DNA of 64,000 bases from an uncultured Lachnospiraceae bacterium. GTDB taxonomy: Bacteria > Bacillota > Clostridia > Lachnospirales > Lachnospiraceae. This document shows, piece by piece, positions 9,302-18,226 of this stretch. Numbering within the stretch: the stretch's first letter is position 1; the number at the start of each line of letters is the position of its first letter. Below the pieces are notes generated by a model. The model was not told where the DNA came from. It saw only the letters and a program-made list of their open reading frames with translations, and searched no databases. Where the stretch lies: positions 124,001-188,000 of the forward strand of contig CAKRJT010000001.1 in assembly GCA_934351925.1 (NCBI GenBank). The letters run 5' to 3'. Both the position numbers and the translations under genes were made by a program.

Positions 9302-10648
9302 TTACTGAGCATAGGACTGCTGACGAGCCTGGAAGTCCTCAAGAACCTTCATAAGTTCATCATCGCTCATATTGTCATACTTGTCTGCAATGACATCATC
9401 ACCAAGTGATGTAGCGTCTGTCCAGTAATCTCCAGGATACTGACCCTGTGGAATTGTGTAAGCAAGCTGCTCTGCAAGTGCTGATAAAGCTGCATCCGCC
9501 TTAACTGCATCGCTCTGCTGTGCTACAAGGTTAGATGGTCCCCATGCAACAGCATTGAAACGTGCAAGCTGTGTCTCTTCGTTAGATAAGTACTCAGCGA
9601 GTGCGAGACATACAAGCTGCTTGCCCTGCTCTGTCTGAGGCTTAACACCGATAAGCTTGAAGCCGCCGAAGCCGCTCATCTGATAGCTCTGTCCGTCAAC
9701 TGTGAAGCTTGGCAGCTTAGCACATGCATAATTGTCACCGAATACTGCCTTAGCTGCATCTGCATCCCATACACCATCTACGATAGCTGCAAGGTTAGTT
9801 GTCTTATCAACTGATGAACCATTCTGGAATGAAGGAGACTTAGCAAGGTTAATCAAAGCCTTAAATGCTGCAACGCCTTCCTTGCTTGCGTATGTAATAT
9901 CAGAGCCTACGAACGCACCTGATTCATCGGTTGTATACTCAAGCTTACAGCCTGTAGCGAAGAAGAATGCTGTCTGATACCAGCCGGAGTTAATCTCCAT
10001 GTAGATGTTCTTGCCTGCTTTCTCGCAGTCAGCTACGATAGCATCAAGGCTTGTAGGATCTGTAACTACGCTCTTATCATAATATAAGAAATATCCGTTA
10101 TCAGATGTGATAGGGAAAGCATATACTGTGTTACCAACCTTAGAAGCACCTACGGCACCTGCATCATTGTTGGTTGAAACGAAGTTCTCATAATATCCTG
10201 TAAGTGGCATAAGCGCGCCTGCTGCAACAAGACGTGCCAACTGATCCTGTGCGAAACCGAAGATATCAGCTCCTGCCTGAACATCCGTTACCATATTGCC
10301 GGCTGCATCGCCCTCACCTGTTGCCTGAATCTCTACTGTGTAGCCTGCCATATCAGGGTTAGCCTTGAAGAATTCATCACATCTTTCCTGTGTGAAATCA
10401 ACAACCTTATCTGCTACCCAGATCTTAATTGTGCCTGAGCCATAATCTGTAAGTGTCGGTCTGTCTGCTGCGGCAGTCTTAGTTGTCTCTGTCTCACCAT
10501 CTGTTGATGTCGATGAAGAAGGTGCTACTGTTGTTGTTGTTGTTGTTTCACCATTACCTGCATTGTTGCTCTTGTTGCACGCTGTAAGAGATGTAAAAGC
10601 CATGGCTGTTACGAGTGCAACTGATAATGCTTTTTTGAACTTTCTCAT
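9302..10648 (-). CDS. malE: Maltodextrin-binding lipoprotein MalE
   Basis: Extracellular solute-binding protein of the CUT1 importer, anchored through a lipobox (AFTSLTACNKS). A Thr/Ser/Glu-rich linker of about 35 residues, including a run of six Thr, leads into the binding domain (from about residue 65, TLTDYGSGTIKIWV). Length 448 residues. It is the first gene of the malEFG operon, read from a sigma-A type promoter carrying an operator-like palindrome. Maltodextrin specificity is inferred from context. Confidence 0.92.
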   Translation of the reverse strand: MRKFKKALSVALVTAMAFTSLTACNKSNNAGNGETTTTTTVAPSSSTSTDGETETTKTAAADRPTLTDYGSGTIKIWVADKVVDFTQERCDEFFKANPDMAGYTVEIQATGEGDAAGNMVTDVQAGADIFGFAQDQLARLVAAGALMPLTGYYENFVSTNNDAGAVGASKVGNTVYAFPITSDNGYFLYYDKSVVTDPTSLDAIVADCEKAGKNIYMEINSGWYQTAFFFATGCKLEYTTDESGAFVGSDITYASKEGVAAFKALINLAKSPSFQNGSSVDKTTNLAAIVDGVWDADAAKAVFGDNYACAKLPSFTVDGQSYQMSGFGGFKLIGVKPQTEQGKQLVCLALAEYLSNEETQLARFNAVAWGPSNLVAQQSDAVKADAALSALAEQLAYTIPQGQYPGDYWTDATSLGDDVIADKYDNMSDDELMKVLEDFQARQQSYAQ

Positions 10649-10730
10649 AATAAATGTCCTCTCTTTCTTTTTTCCTCCCGAACTTCGTAAGCTACTCTTC
10701 TAAAACTCTTCTAAAAAAGCTGCTACGAAA

Positions 10731-10740
10731 CTTTCGAAAG
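10731..10740. promoter_or_regulatory. LacI-type operator of malE
   Basis: Perfect palindrome CTTTCGAAAG, with further partial symmetry outside it, about 12 nt downstream of the malE -10 box. The TTTCGAAA core with central CG is shared with the palindrome in front of the divergent LacI gene. It is a likely repressor site. Confidence 0.65.
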
Positions 10741-10751
10741 CTTATGTACTG

Positions 10752-10780
10752 ATAATACTCTCCTGTTCTGCAAAAGTCAA
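10752..10780 (-). promoter_or_regulatory. Sigma-A promoter of malEFG
   Basis: The minus strand shows TTGACT (10780-10775), a 17-nt spacer and TATTAT (10757-10752). The leader to malE is about 95 nt and contains a long-range inverted repeat, TTCGTA with TACGAA (10684-10689 and 10724-10729). Confidence 0.8.
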
Positions 10781-10849
10781 TAGCCTTTTGTGCATTTTGC
10801 ATATTTTTTCGTACTTTTGTTATTTGTTTTGGATATTTTGATGTTGTTA

Positions 10850-10878
10850 TTTACATTAGCGTAAAAATGTGCTATCAT
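10850..10878 (+). promoter_or_regulatory. Sigma-A promoter of the LacI regulator
   Basis: TTTACA (10850-10855), a 17-nt spacer and TATCAT (10873-10878). It is divergent from the malE promoter. Confidence 0.72.
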
Positions 10879-10901
10879 TTTCGTATAATTTCAATTATGT
10901 A

Positions 10902-10911
10902 TTTTCGAAAA
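10902..10911. promoter_or_regulatory. LacI-type operator of the regulator gene
   Basis: Perfect palindrome TTTTCGAAAA, 24 nt downstream of the regulator's -10 box. It shares the TTTCGAAA core with the malE operator, which suggests autoregulation. Confidence 0.6.
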
Positions 10912-10945
10912 CTTGTGTAAAAACAGTTCGAAGAAAAGAGGATAT

Positions 10946-11950
10946 ATGGTAACTATAAAAGACATCGCCGAGAGACTCGGCATTTCTATAAGTACAGTCT
11001 CGAAGGGACTGCATGGCGCCAGCGATATCAGTGAGGAGATGCGCCAGCAGGTCTTGGATACCGCGATTGAGATGGGCTATGTTATCAAGGAGAAGAAGCC
11101 GGCTTCAAGGCAGAAGGTATGTATTATAGTAGAGAATATGGAATACGCGAATATCAACCAGTTCGGTTATGAGCTTATAGCAGGCTTCCGCCTCGTTGCA
11201 AGTGAGGCTCAGTTTGAGGTGGATATTGTGCCCATAGACCAATATTTCCAGACATGGCAGACCTACGACAGCCTTATGAAACAGAACGGCTACTCAGGTG
11301 CCTTTTTCCTTGGACTTGAACTCAACGAAGCGTACATGAAGCAGCTTGAAAAGACTACCATACCTACCGTGCTCTTTGACAATTACATCTCCAATGAACA
11401 TATAGCTTATGTAGGCACGGATATCCATGTAGGCTTTTCGACACTTATCCGGTATCTGAAGGATAATGGGCACAGAAAGATAGCTTTTCTTAACGGCTCG
11501 AAAAACAGCTATATATCTGCCCTGCGCTATCAGGGGTTCATACAGGCAATGAATGAGGCTGAGCTCGACCTTGATATGCAGCTTATAGGACACACAGTAT
11601 ACTACCCTGACGAGACCGTTGCAGATTTTATCAAGTCCTTCACTGACAACGGCGCAACCGCAATAATGTGTGCAAGCGACCTCATAGCTGCACGGACGAT
11701 AAACGAGCTTCACAAGCTCGGGCTCCGCGTTCCTGAAGATGTCAGCGTCACGGGCTTTGATGATCTTCCTGTTGCGAAGTATCTCGCTCCGCCGCTCACT
11801 ACCATACGCCAGGAGCGTTTCGCACTCGGCAAGTCAGCATTCTCTTTGTTAAAAGATCTCATGTCCGGTCTGCCGGTGAGCACAATGCTCCTGCACTCCA
11901 CAGTAGTACTCCGGGAGTCCGTCGGAAAAGCTCCCGTAGCTGCGGACTGA
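10946..11950 (+). CDS. LacI-family repressor of the maltodextrin locus
   Basis: DNA-binding sugar-responsive regulator. The N-terminal helix-turn-helix reads TIKDIAERLGISISTVSKGL and is followed by a hinge region and a periplasmic-binding-protein-like effector domain with C-terminal GFDDLPVAKYLAPPLTTIRQ. About 334 residues. The ATG at 10946 with AAGAGG upstream is preferred to an in-frame ATG at 10913. Divergent from malE, with the same palindrome in both promoters, it most likely represses both. It resembles MalR-type repressors. Confidence 0.92.
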   Translation: MVTIKDIAERLGISISTVSKGLHGASDISEEMRQQVLDTAIEMGYVIKEKKPASRQKVCIIVENMEYANINQFGYELIAGFRLVASEAQFEVDIVPIDQYFQTWQTYDSLMKQNGYSGAFFLGLELNEAYMKQLEKTTIPTVLFDNYISNEHIAYVGTDIHVGFSTLIRYLKDNGHRKIAFLNGSKNSYISALRYQGFIQAMNEAELDLDMQLIGHTVYYPDETVADFIKSFTDNGATAIMCASDLIAARTINELHKLGLRVPEDVSVTGFDDLPVAKYLAPPLTTIRQERFALGKSAFSLLKDLMSGLPVSTMLLHSTVVLRESVGKAPVAAD

Positions 11951-11960
11951 TAAAAAAATA

Positions 11961-11982
11961 GGAAAGCCAAAACAGGCTTTCC
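11961..11982. terminator. Bidirectional terminator between converging genes
   Basis: An 8-bp stem (GGAAAGCC with GGCTTTCC) has a 6-nt loop and T-rich tracts on both strands. It serves the LacI gene on the plus strand and the GH53 gene on the minus strand. Confidence 0.88.
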
Positions 11983-12003
11983 TTATTTTTCATATGCAGA
12001 ATA

Positions 12004-13104
12004 TCATATATTACAATCTTGTTCAAACGCCCGCAGCGCAGGCAGTGCATTTCCGTCGTAATCAAACAGCGCCTGATTAGCCCACTCATTTCCACAGGGT
12101 TCCTTTACCCCAAGATACCGGAGTGATGCGCTGGTAGCCCAGCCCGAGCCAACAACAGGTATCCATGCAGGCTCCCAGTAATAGAAGCCTATACATCCGC
12201 AGGCTTTTTCTGTCATATCTACCAGATCCTTCATGTACCCAAGCTGTCCTTTCGGGCTTATGTCATACCTTGAATTTTCCGGCATCCGGGCATTTTTTGT
12301 AGCCATTCCCTTTCTTGCATTCTCCCCGAGCTTCTCCTGTGATGCATAATCCTGAGTCGTATACGGCATCGCAGTCTCCACAATGCATACCTTTTTGCCG
12401 TATTTCCCTGAAAGCCGCTCGATATTCTCCCGCAAAACATTCATTCCGTAGGTCTTTTTGTATGGAAAATACGAAACTCCGATAATATCATAGTCTAGCC
12501 TGCTGCCATATGTATCAAGGAACTCCGTATACACTCCGTGCTCAGGCTCCGCCGCCGTGTGGAGAATTATCTCAGCCCCGGGTGCAGCATAGCGTATCCC
12601 CAAGATTGCCGCCTCAAAAAGCTTACACGCAGCCTCATATTCCGGAAACTTTCCATCAGGCCACAGGATACCTCCTGATATCTCATTTCCCGGCTGTATC
12701 ATATCAGGGCACACTCCCGCTGCCTCGAGGTACTCGAGTACCGATACCGTATAATGCTTCACAGCCTCGCAAAGCCTCGGCAGGTCATAACCTCTCCACG
12801 CCTTTGGCTTCATCTGTCTGCCCGTGTCAGCCCAGAAATCGCTGTAGTGGAAATCTAACAGAAAACTCATTCCCACACGCCTGCATCTCTTCGCAATCTC
12901 AATTACAGTCACCAGATCGTCGCTTCCCCCGCCGTATGGCACACCGTCACTGTCAAACGGACTGTTCCACAGTCTGAGTCTCACACTGTTAACTCCGTGC
13001 GCCGATAAGATAACCTCAAGCTTTTCCTGCGTCCCATTGTCAAAATATTTCGTTTTATGTTTCTCAAGTTCAAGTAATGTAGATATGTCTACTCCTTTGA
13101 CCAT
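12004..13104 (-). CDS. Arabinogalactan endo-beta-1,4-galactanase (GH53)
   Basis: Hydrolyses beta-1,4-galactan. GH53 features: the opening KGVDISTLLELE, the VRLRLW strand, LDFHYSDFWADTGRQ, the acid/base Glu in IQPGNEISGGILWP, and the nucleophile Glu in VCIVETAMPY. It ends with a GFYYWEPAW strand. Length 366 residues. No signal peptide is visible, so it should act in the cytoplasm on imported galacto-oligosaccharides, whereas many characterised GH53 enzymes are secreted. The ATG follows GAGGATGG. It is 28 nt downstream of the DUF815 gene. A beta-galactosidase is encoded at 33688-37044. Confidence 0.88.
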   Translation of the reverse strand: MVKGVDISTLLELEKHKTKYFDNGTQEKLEVILSAHGVNSVRLRLWNSPFDSDGVPYGGGSDDLVTVIEIAKRCRRVGMSFLLDFHYSDFWADTGRQMKPKAWRGYDLPRLCEAVKHYTVSVLEYLEAAGVCPDMIQPGNEISGGILWPDGKFPEYEAACKLFEAAILGIRYAAPGAEIILHTAAEPEHGVYTEFLDTYGSRLDYDIIGVSYFPYKKTYGMNVLRENIERLSGKYGKKVCIVETAMPYTTQDYASQEKLGENARKGMATKNARMPENSRYDISPKGQLGYMKDLVDMTEKACGCIGFYYWEPAWIPVVGSGWATSASLRYLGVKEPCGNEWANQALFDYDGNALPALRAFEQDCNI

Positions 13105-13131
13105 AGATTGTTTCCATCCTCGTTATATAGC

Positions 13132-14436
13132 TTACTGCTGACCAAGACAGTAATTGATAAACTGCTGCGCTGTTCGTCCGGATATTCCGCCATGGCTCAG
13201 CTCCCACCTGTTAGCTTCCGCACAGAGCTGCTCGTCCGTCATGTTGACACCGTTCTTCCTTGCAAGCTCAATTACGATGTTGAAATATTCCTTCTGGCTT
13301 GGCTTGGAGTAATTAATCGTAACTCCAAATCGGTTCACGAGCGACAATTTCTCCTGCATCGTGTCAGAGCGGTGCATTCCATTGTCTGTCTCAACGTCAT
13401 CCCTGTCATTCCAGGTCTCCTTTATCAGATGGCGTCTGTTTGAGGTCGCATATATCAGTATATTGTCAGGCTTTGTCTCGACACCGCCTTCAATAACAGC
13501 CTTTAAGAACTTATACTCAATCTCGAACTCCTCAAAGGAAAGGTCGTCCATGTAAATTATGAACTTATAGTTGCGGTTCTTTATCGCAGCGATTACATTC
13601 GAAAGATCCTTGAACTGGTGCTTATATATCTCTATCATTCTAAGCCCCTGATCATAGAACTCGTTCACTATCGCCTTGATGCTTGTGGACTTACCGGTTC
13701 CGCTGTCGCCAAAGAGCAGGACATTGTTCGCCTTCTTGCCATCAACGAACGCCTTAGTGTTATCGACCAGCTTCTTCTTCTGTATCTCGTAGCCGACAAG
13801 ATCATCAAGCATAACCTTCTCCATATTGTTGATAGGCTGGAAATTAATCTTTCCGTCTGCATCTGAGGAGAAACGGAATGCCTTGTTAAGTCCGAACATC
13901 CCGACACCATAATCCTTATAAAATCCCGTCACAAGCCCGAATATCTCTTCTGCGTCCTTGGCATTTCCAAGCCTGAGGGAGAGATTCCTGACCTTCTCAC
14001 TCACATTCTTGTTGTACATAAGCTCAGGTTTTCCTATAGCCTTATAATTCTCAAGGATACCGAAGCTGTCTATTCCAAGCCTGGTCTCGAGCCATGAAAA
14101 ATCATAGTGAAAAAGCTCGTAAAACGCCTTGAAATCATTCTTTGCAAAGTAGTTGGCACTTCCCTCCTTCGCCCCAGTCTTCTCACAGGTTATGCTGAAC
14201 GGATTCTCGTCAGTTATGAGAAGAAAAGTCAGATAATTATGCCACAGATTATTGTCAAATCCATACGAAGTAGCAAGTACCAACAGCCGCTTAATCTGAC
14301 GATAGGTCTCCGTCACAAGCTCATCAGTCGGCGTCTTATCGTCCTTCGCCCTTCTCGAAACATCGCACAGCTTCATTAATATCGATTCCGCCGGCATATC
14401 TCCGTACATTATCAGTTTAGATACTATATTTTCCAT
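13132..14436 (-). CDS. DUF815 AAA-type ATPase
   Basis: Predicted cytoplasmic ATPase of the DUF815 family. The P-loop GDSGTGKSTS lies near residue 250, a Walker B-like IIYMDDLSF follows about 50 residues later, and an ATSNRRHLIKETW sensor-like segment comes after that. The N-terminal half is helical, without a recognised domain. About 434 residues. The ATG at 14436 with GGGGAT upstream is preferred to 14466. The biological role of the family is not established. Its neighbours (DegV, a beta-helix protein, GH53) do not suggest a shared pathway. Confidence 0.85.
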   Translation of the reverse strand: MENIVSKLIMYGDMPAESILMKLCDVSRRAKDDKTPTDELVTETYRQIKRLLVLATSYGFDNNLWHNYLTFLLITDENPFSITCEKTGAKEGSANYFAKNDFKAFYELFHYDFSWLETRLGIDSFGILENYKAIGKPELMYNKNVSEKVRNLSLRLGNAKDAEEIFGLVTGFYKDYGVGMFGLNKAFRFSSDADGKINFQPINNMEKVMLDDLVGYEIQKKKLVDNTKAFVDGKKANNVLLFGDSGTGKSTSIKAIVNEFYDQGLRMIEIYKHQFKDLSNVIAAIKNRNYKFIIYMDDLSFEEFEIEYKFLKAVIEGGVETKPDNILIYATSNRRHLIKETWNDRDDVETDNGMHRSDTMQEKLSLVNRFGVTINYSKPSQKEYFNIVIELARKNGVNMTDEQLCAEANRWELSHGGISGRTAQQFINYCLGQQ

Positions 14437-14484
14437 ATTTTTATCCCCACCGCCATCCGGCGGCACATGTTTTCAAACCAATGT

Positions 14485-15354
14485 CTATATATCAAGTTTC
14501 TTAACACAAGCGAGTGCAACAGCCCCCGGTCCGATATGACAGGAAACGCTGAGTGACAGCGGATTCATCACTATGTCGTGGTCAGGATAAAGAGCCTTAA
14601 CCTCATCGTAAAAGAGCTTTCCCTCGTCAGGCTCGCCCGAATACGCAATCTCAATATTCATATTCTCGCCCTTCTCTGAACTTCCAAAGCGCTTCCTGCA
14701 GTCGTCCTGCACTGCATTTATCATAGTCTGCTTAGCCTGCTTCATGGTTCTGCACTTTGAGAAAGCATCAAGCTTTTCTCCCTGAATCTGCAGAACAGGC
14801 TTAAGTTTTAACAATGTTCCCAGCGCCGCAGCCGCCGGGGTGATTCTTCCGCCCTTTTTGAGGTAGTATAATGTCGCAAGCGTTATATAAATGCTCGACT
14901 CGAACTTTGTCGTCTCAAGTTTTTCCTTAATCTGACGTGCATCATACCCCTTATCCGCCATAGCCATGGCATCTAGAACAGACTGTCTCTGTGTGACGGA
15001 AATTCTCTGGTTGTTCACAACCTGCACCCTGCCGTCATAGTCATCCGACAACATTATCGCTGTCTGGCATGAGCTGCTCAGCCCGCTCGACATCGGAATA
15101 TGAACCACCTCGTCATACTCCTCTAAGAGCTTATCCCACAGGTCGGTCACATCACCCGGCGCCGGCTGTGAGGTCGATATCTCAGCGTCCTCCCCGAGCG
15201 CCTTGTAGAACTGCTCCTGTGTCAAATCAATATCCTCATAATGCAGCCGTCCATTTATATAGAATGGCATCGGAAGCACGGATATTCCAAGCTTCTTTGC
15301 CTGTTCCTGTGTTATTCCACTGTTACTGTCAGTAACTATCGCAACCTTACTCAA
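14485..15354 (-). CDS. DegV-family fatty-acid binding protein
   Basis: DegV proteins bind a long-chain fatty acid. In Firmicutes, FakB subunits present it to the kinase FakA for phosphorylation. Typical elements are the N-terminal VAIVTDSNSGIT, the ligand-contact region HIPMSSGLSSS, LYYLKKGGRI near residue 160, and a late HIGPGAVALA. Length 289 residues. The start is TTG at 15354 with GGAGG eight bases upstream. No fakA is nearby, so its partner would be encoded elsewhere. Confidence 0.9.
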   Translation of the reverse strand: MSKVAIVTDSNSGITQEQAKKLGISVLPMPFYINGRLHYEDIDLTQEQFYKALGEDAEISTSQPAPGDVTDLWDKLLEEYDEVVHIPMSSGLSSSCQTAIMLSDDYDGRVQVVNNQRISVTQRQSVLDAMAMADKGYDARQIKEKLETTKFESSIYITLATLYYLKKGGRITPAAAALGTLLKLKPVLQIQGEKLDAFSKCRTMKQAKQTMINAVQDDCRKRFGSSEKGENMNIEIAYSGEPDEGKLFYDEVKALYPDHDIVMNPLSLSVSCHIGPGAVALACVKKLDI

Positions 15355-15369
15355 CTTTCGTCCTCCTAT

Positions 15370-16038
15370 TTATCGTTTTTCTGCAACTTCGCCCTGCTTT
15401 TTGTATATGCTGTTCTCCGCCACATAACCTCTAACCGATGAGAGCGGATAAATATTGCTGCCACGGCCTATAACTGTCCCCGGATTCAAAACCGAACCAC
15501 ATCCGACCTCCACGTTGTCACCGAGCATCGCACCGAACTTCTTTAAACCGGTCTCTATTACCTCTCCATCGCATTTCACCTTCACAAGTGTCTTATCAGA
15601 CTTCACATTGGAAGTGATTGAACCGGCGCCCATATGCGACTTATAACCGAGGACAGAGTCTCCCACATAGTTGTAGTGAGGAACCTGAACCTTGTTAAAA
15701 AGCACAACATTTTTAAGCTCCGTAGAATTTCCCACAACCGCACCCTCTCCAACAATGGCATTGCCTCTTATAAAGGCACAGTGGCGTATCTGTGCATTCC
15801 TTCCGATGATGCATGGACCATTTATATATGCAGTAGGTGCGACCGTGGCGCTCTTTGCAATCCACACATTCTCCGACACCTCATCATACTCCGACTTATC
15901 CAGAGTGCTTCCGAGCTTCTTAATAAAATCTCCTATAAGCGGAAGCGCCTCCCACGGATACTCAAGCCCTTCAAAAAGCTCCGCCGCAATCGTCTCGCCA
16001 AGATTATACAATCTATCTATTCCCAATTTTTCAGACAT
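15370..16038 (-). CDS. Left-handed beta-helix (hexapeptide-repeat) protein
   Basis: A short helical N-terminus (about 50 residues) is followed by a hexapeptide-repeat beta-helix seen as runs such as VWIAKSATVAPTAYI, PCIIGRNAQI and GSVLNPGTVIGRGS. The pattern is that of sugar-phosphate N-acetyltransferases and the C-terminal domain of GlmU-like proteins, but no nucleotidyltransferase domain is present. Length 222 residues. The substrate cannot be read from the sequence. It starts with an ATG and is separated from the DegV gene by 15 nt. Confidence 0.75.
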   Translation of the reverse strand: MSEKLGIDRLYNLGETIAAELFEGLEYPWEALPLIGDFIKKLGSTLDKSEYDEVSENVWIAKSATVAPTAYINGPCIIGRNAQIRHCAFIRGNAIVGEGAVVGNSTELKNVVLFNKVQVPHYNYVGDSVLGYKSHMGAGSITSNVKSDKTLVKVKCDGEVIETGLKKFGAMLGDNVEVGCGSVLNPGTVIGRGSNIYPLSSVRGYVAENSIYKKQGEVAEKR

Positions 16039-16153
16039 AATTCCATCCCCTTCTAAAATTACTCAACCGTAACAGCTTTCTCGCTTCTCGTCGTTACCTC
16101 CTTGAATAACCTATAAAAAGCATCTTAACACATCGCGCCGGCTAAAACAATCT

Positions 16154-16170
16154 GTTTCTTCCCAAGAAAC
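16154..16170 (-). terminator. Weak terminator after topB
   Basis: A 7-bp stem (GTTTCTT with AAGAAAC) has a 3-nt loop, and AGATTGTTTT follows on the minus strand. It abuts the topB stop. Short stem, so low confidence. Confidence 0.35.
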
Positions 16171-18207
16171 TTATTTATAAAATGCGGCAGCATTATCAAA
16201 ATAAGGTCTTAACATATATTGATTGTTCACCTGTTTCACCGCAAGTGTTCTTCTGCTCACAAAGCCCTCAAGTTTATCTAAGTATTCCCGGCACGATATG
16301 GTCGCATCTGCCACTCCCGTAAGTCCTTTTTCCCAGCTTGCCGTGAGCGTTGGATCCAACAGGTATTTTATTGATGCCTCAACAACATCGTGTATCATCT
16401 CGCCTAGAAGTGTCGGTGTTATAACCTGTGTCTTATTGTTAAGCTTAATATATCCCTTATCGACAAGCTTCTTCAATATCTCTGCTCTCGTCGCACTTGT
16501 ACCTATTCCGCTTCCCTTTATCTGTGCTCTCAGCTCCTCATCCTCTATGAGCTGACCCGCATTTTCCATGGCAAGAATGAGTGAGCCCGAAGTGTACCTC
16601 TTAGGTGGAGATGTCTTTCCCTCTTTTATGAAGAACTCACCGATTGGAATTATGTCACCTTTTTTCAGTTTTTGCAGAAGCTCTAACATCGCAGAGTCAC
16701 ACTTTACGTCCTCAGTCTCGTCGTCATTCGCCTTGCTGCTTCTGCTCTGTGAAGCCGGAATCCCTGCAACCTTCAAATATCCCTCGGATATCAGCACCTT
16801 GAAACTCGAATACAGGCTCTCCGTATCCTTTTTCAGAACAACAGCTATCTTCTGATATACGGCAGGCGGATAAAATATGGCAAGAAATCTCTTCACAATG
16901 GCATCATAGACCTTCGCGGCCATCGCCGACAGCCCTCTCAACGCTCCGGTCTGCCCGGTAGGTATTATCGCATAGTGGTCGGTAATCTGCTTATCATTGG
17001 TATACTTTGTCTTTGCTATGGTCTTGTAGCTGTCACCGGACAATATCTCCGCCGCAAAGCCCGCTGCCGGTTCGTAGTTTTTCAGCCCACCGATATTTTT
17101 ATGTATCTCCTTCGCAACAGCCGTCGATAACACTCTCGCGTCGGTTCTCGGATAGGTCACAAGTTTCTTCTCATATAGCTCCTGCGTTATCCGAAGTGTC
17201 TCGTCAGGGCTTATCTTGAACAGTCTTGAACACTCATTCTGCAGCTCGGCAAGGTTGAATAAAAGAGGTGCACTCTTATTCTCCTTCTTCTTCTCCACAC
17301 CCGCCACGACAGCCGTTACCGGCGGCTCTAAGCCCATGTTTCTTATGTTTGGAGCCATGGCACTGCCTGAAAGCAGCTCTATGAGTGCCCTCGCGTCCTC
17401 CTCCTTGTTAAATCCGTTCTCCTTGTACAGCTTGGGCGACGCATAGTATACGGAGCCTTCTGCAGCGCGCCACTCAGCCTCGAACACACCGCTTCCGAGT
17501 CTGCACTTTGCGAGAACCCTGTAAAAAGGTGTCTCGACAAACTGCCTTATCTCCCTCTCCCTTTTGACAATCATGCCCTGCACGCAGGTCATGACACGTC
17601 CCACGGCTATGACCGTGTTCTTCTGCAGCTTAAGGTAGCTTGAAATCGTATTTCCGTACTTGAGGGTGAGGACACGGGAGAAATTAATTCCCATGAGGTA
17701 GTCCTCCTTCGCGCGAAGATATGCGGCATCGGCAAGACTGTCGTACTCGGATAAATCCTTTGCCTCACGTATTCCCCTAAGAATCTCCTCCTCAGTCTGC
17801 GAGTCTATCCACACACGTCTCCTGTCCTTTCCCTCGACGTGCGCCTCCTGCTCTACGAGTCTGTAGATATACTCTCCCTCTCGCCCTGAGTCGGTGCAGA
17901 CATAGATTGTATCTATGTCTGCACGGTTAAGAAGTCCGGAGACTATGTTAAACTGCTTTTTCGCGTTCTCAATGACCTCGTATTTCCAGTCATCCGGAAT
18001 AAAAGGCAGAGTATCAAGGCTCCACCTTTTAAGTGCCGGGTCATAGCACTCGGGATAGCTCATCGTCACCAGATGGCCATAGCACCAGGTCACGACCGCG
18101 TCCTCCGATTCAAGATAGCCGTCACGCCTTGCCATATTTTTTTTAAGCGCCTTGGCAAATTCCTGTGCCACGCTAGGCTTCTCCGCAATAAATAAAGACT
18201 TACCCAT
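16171..18207 (-). CDS. topB: DNA topoisomerase III (type IA)
   Basis: Relaxes and decatenates DNA through a 5'-phosphotyrosine. An N-terminal TOPRIM domain (SLFIAEKPSVAQEFAKAL, then CTDSGREGEYIYR) is followed by the active-site Tyr in KLVTYPRTDARVLS near residue 355. A TSATRAEILKKLVDKGYI segment appears near residue 570. Length 678 residues, ending soon after the catalytic core with no C-terminal zinc fingers. A separate topoisomerase zinc-finger scrap near 28650 is unrelated to this gene. It is read with the upstream yfbR-like gene, 19 nt away. Confidence 0.95.
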   Translation of the reverse strand: MGKSLFIAEKPSVAQEFAKALKKNMARRDGYLESEDAVVTWCYGHLVTMSYPECYDPALKRWSLDTLPFIPDDWKYEVIENAKKQFNIVSGLLNRADIDTIYVCTDSGREGEYIYRLVEQEAHVEGKDRRRVWIDSQTEEEILRGIREAKDLSEYDSLADAAYLRAKEDYLMGINFSRVLTLKYGNTISSYLKLQKNTVIAVGRVMTCVQGMIVKREREIRQFVETPFYRVLAKCRLGSGVFEAEWRAAEGSVYYASPKLYKENGFNKEEDARALIELLSGSAMAPNIRNMGLEPPVTAVVAGVEKKKENKSAPLLFNLAELQNECSRLFKISPDETLRITQELYEKKLVTYPRTDARVLSTAVAKEIHKNIGGLKNYEPAAGFAAEILSGDSYKTIAKTKYTNDKQITDHYAIIPTGQTGALRGLSAMAAKVYDAIVKRFLAIFYPPAVYQKIAVVLKKDTESLYSSFKVLISEGYLKVAGIPASQSRSSKANDDETEDVKCDSAMLELLQKLKKGDIIPIGEFFIKEGKTSPPKRYTSGSLILAMENAGQLIEDEELRAQIKGSGIGTSATRAEILKKLVDKGYIKLNNKTQVITPTLLGEMIHDVVEASIKYLLDPTLTASWEKGLTGVADATISCREYLDKLEGFVSRRTLAVKQVNNQYMLRPYFDNAAAFYK

Positions 18208-18226
18208 TTATATACTCCCGTAAAAA

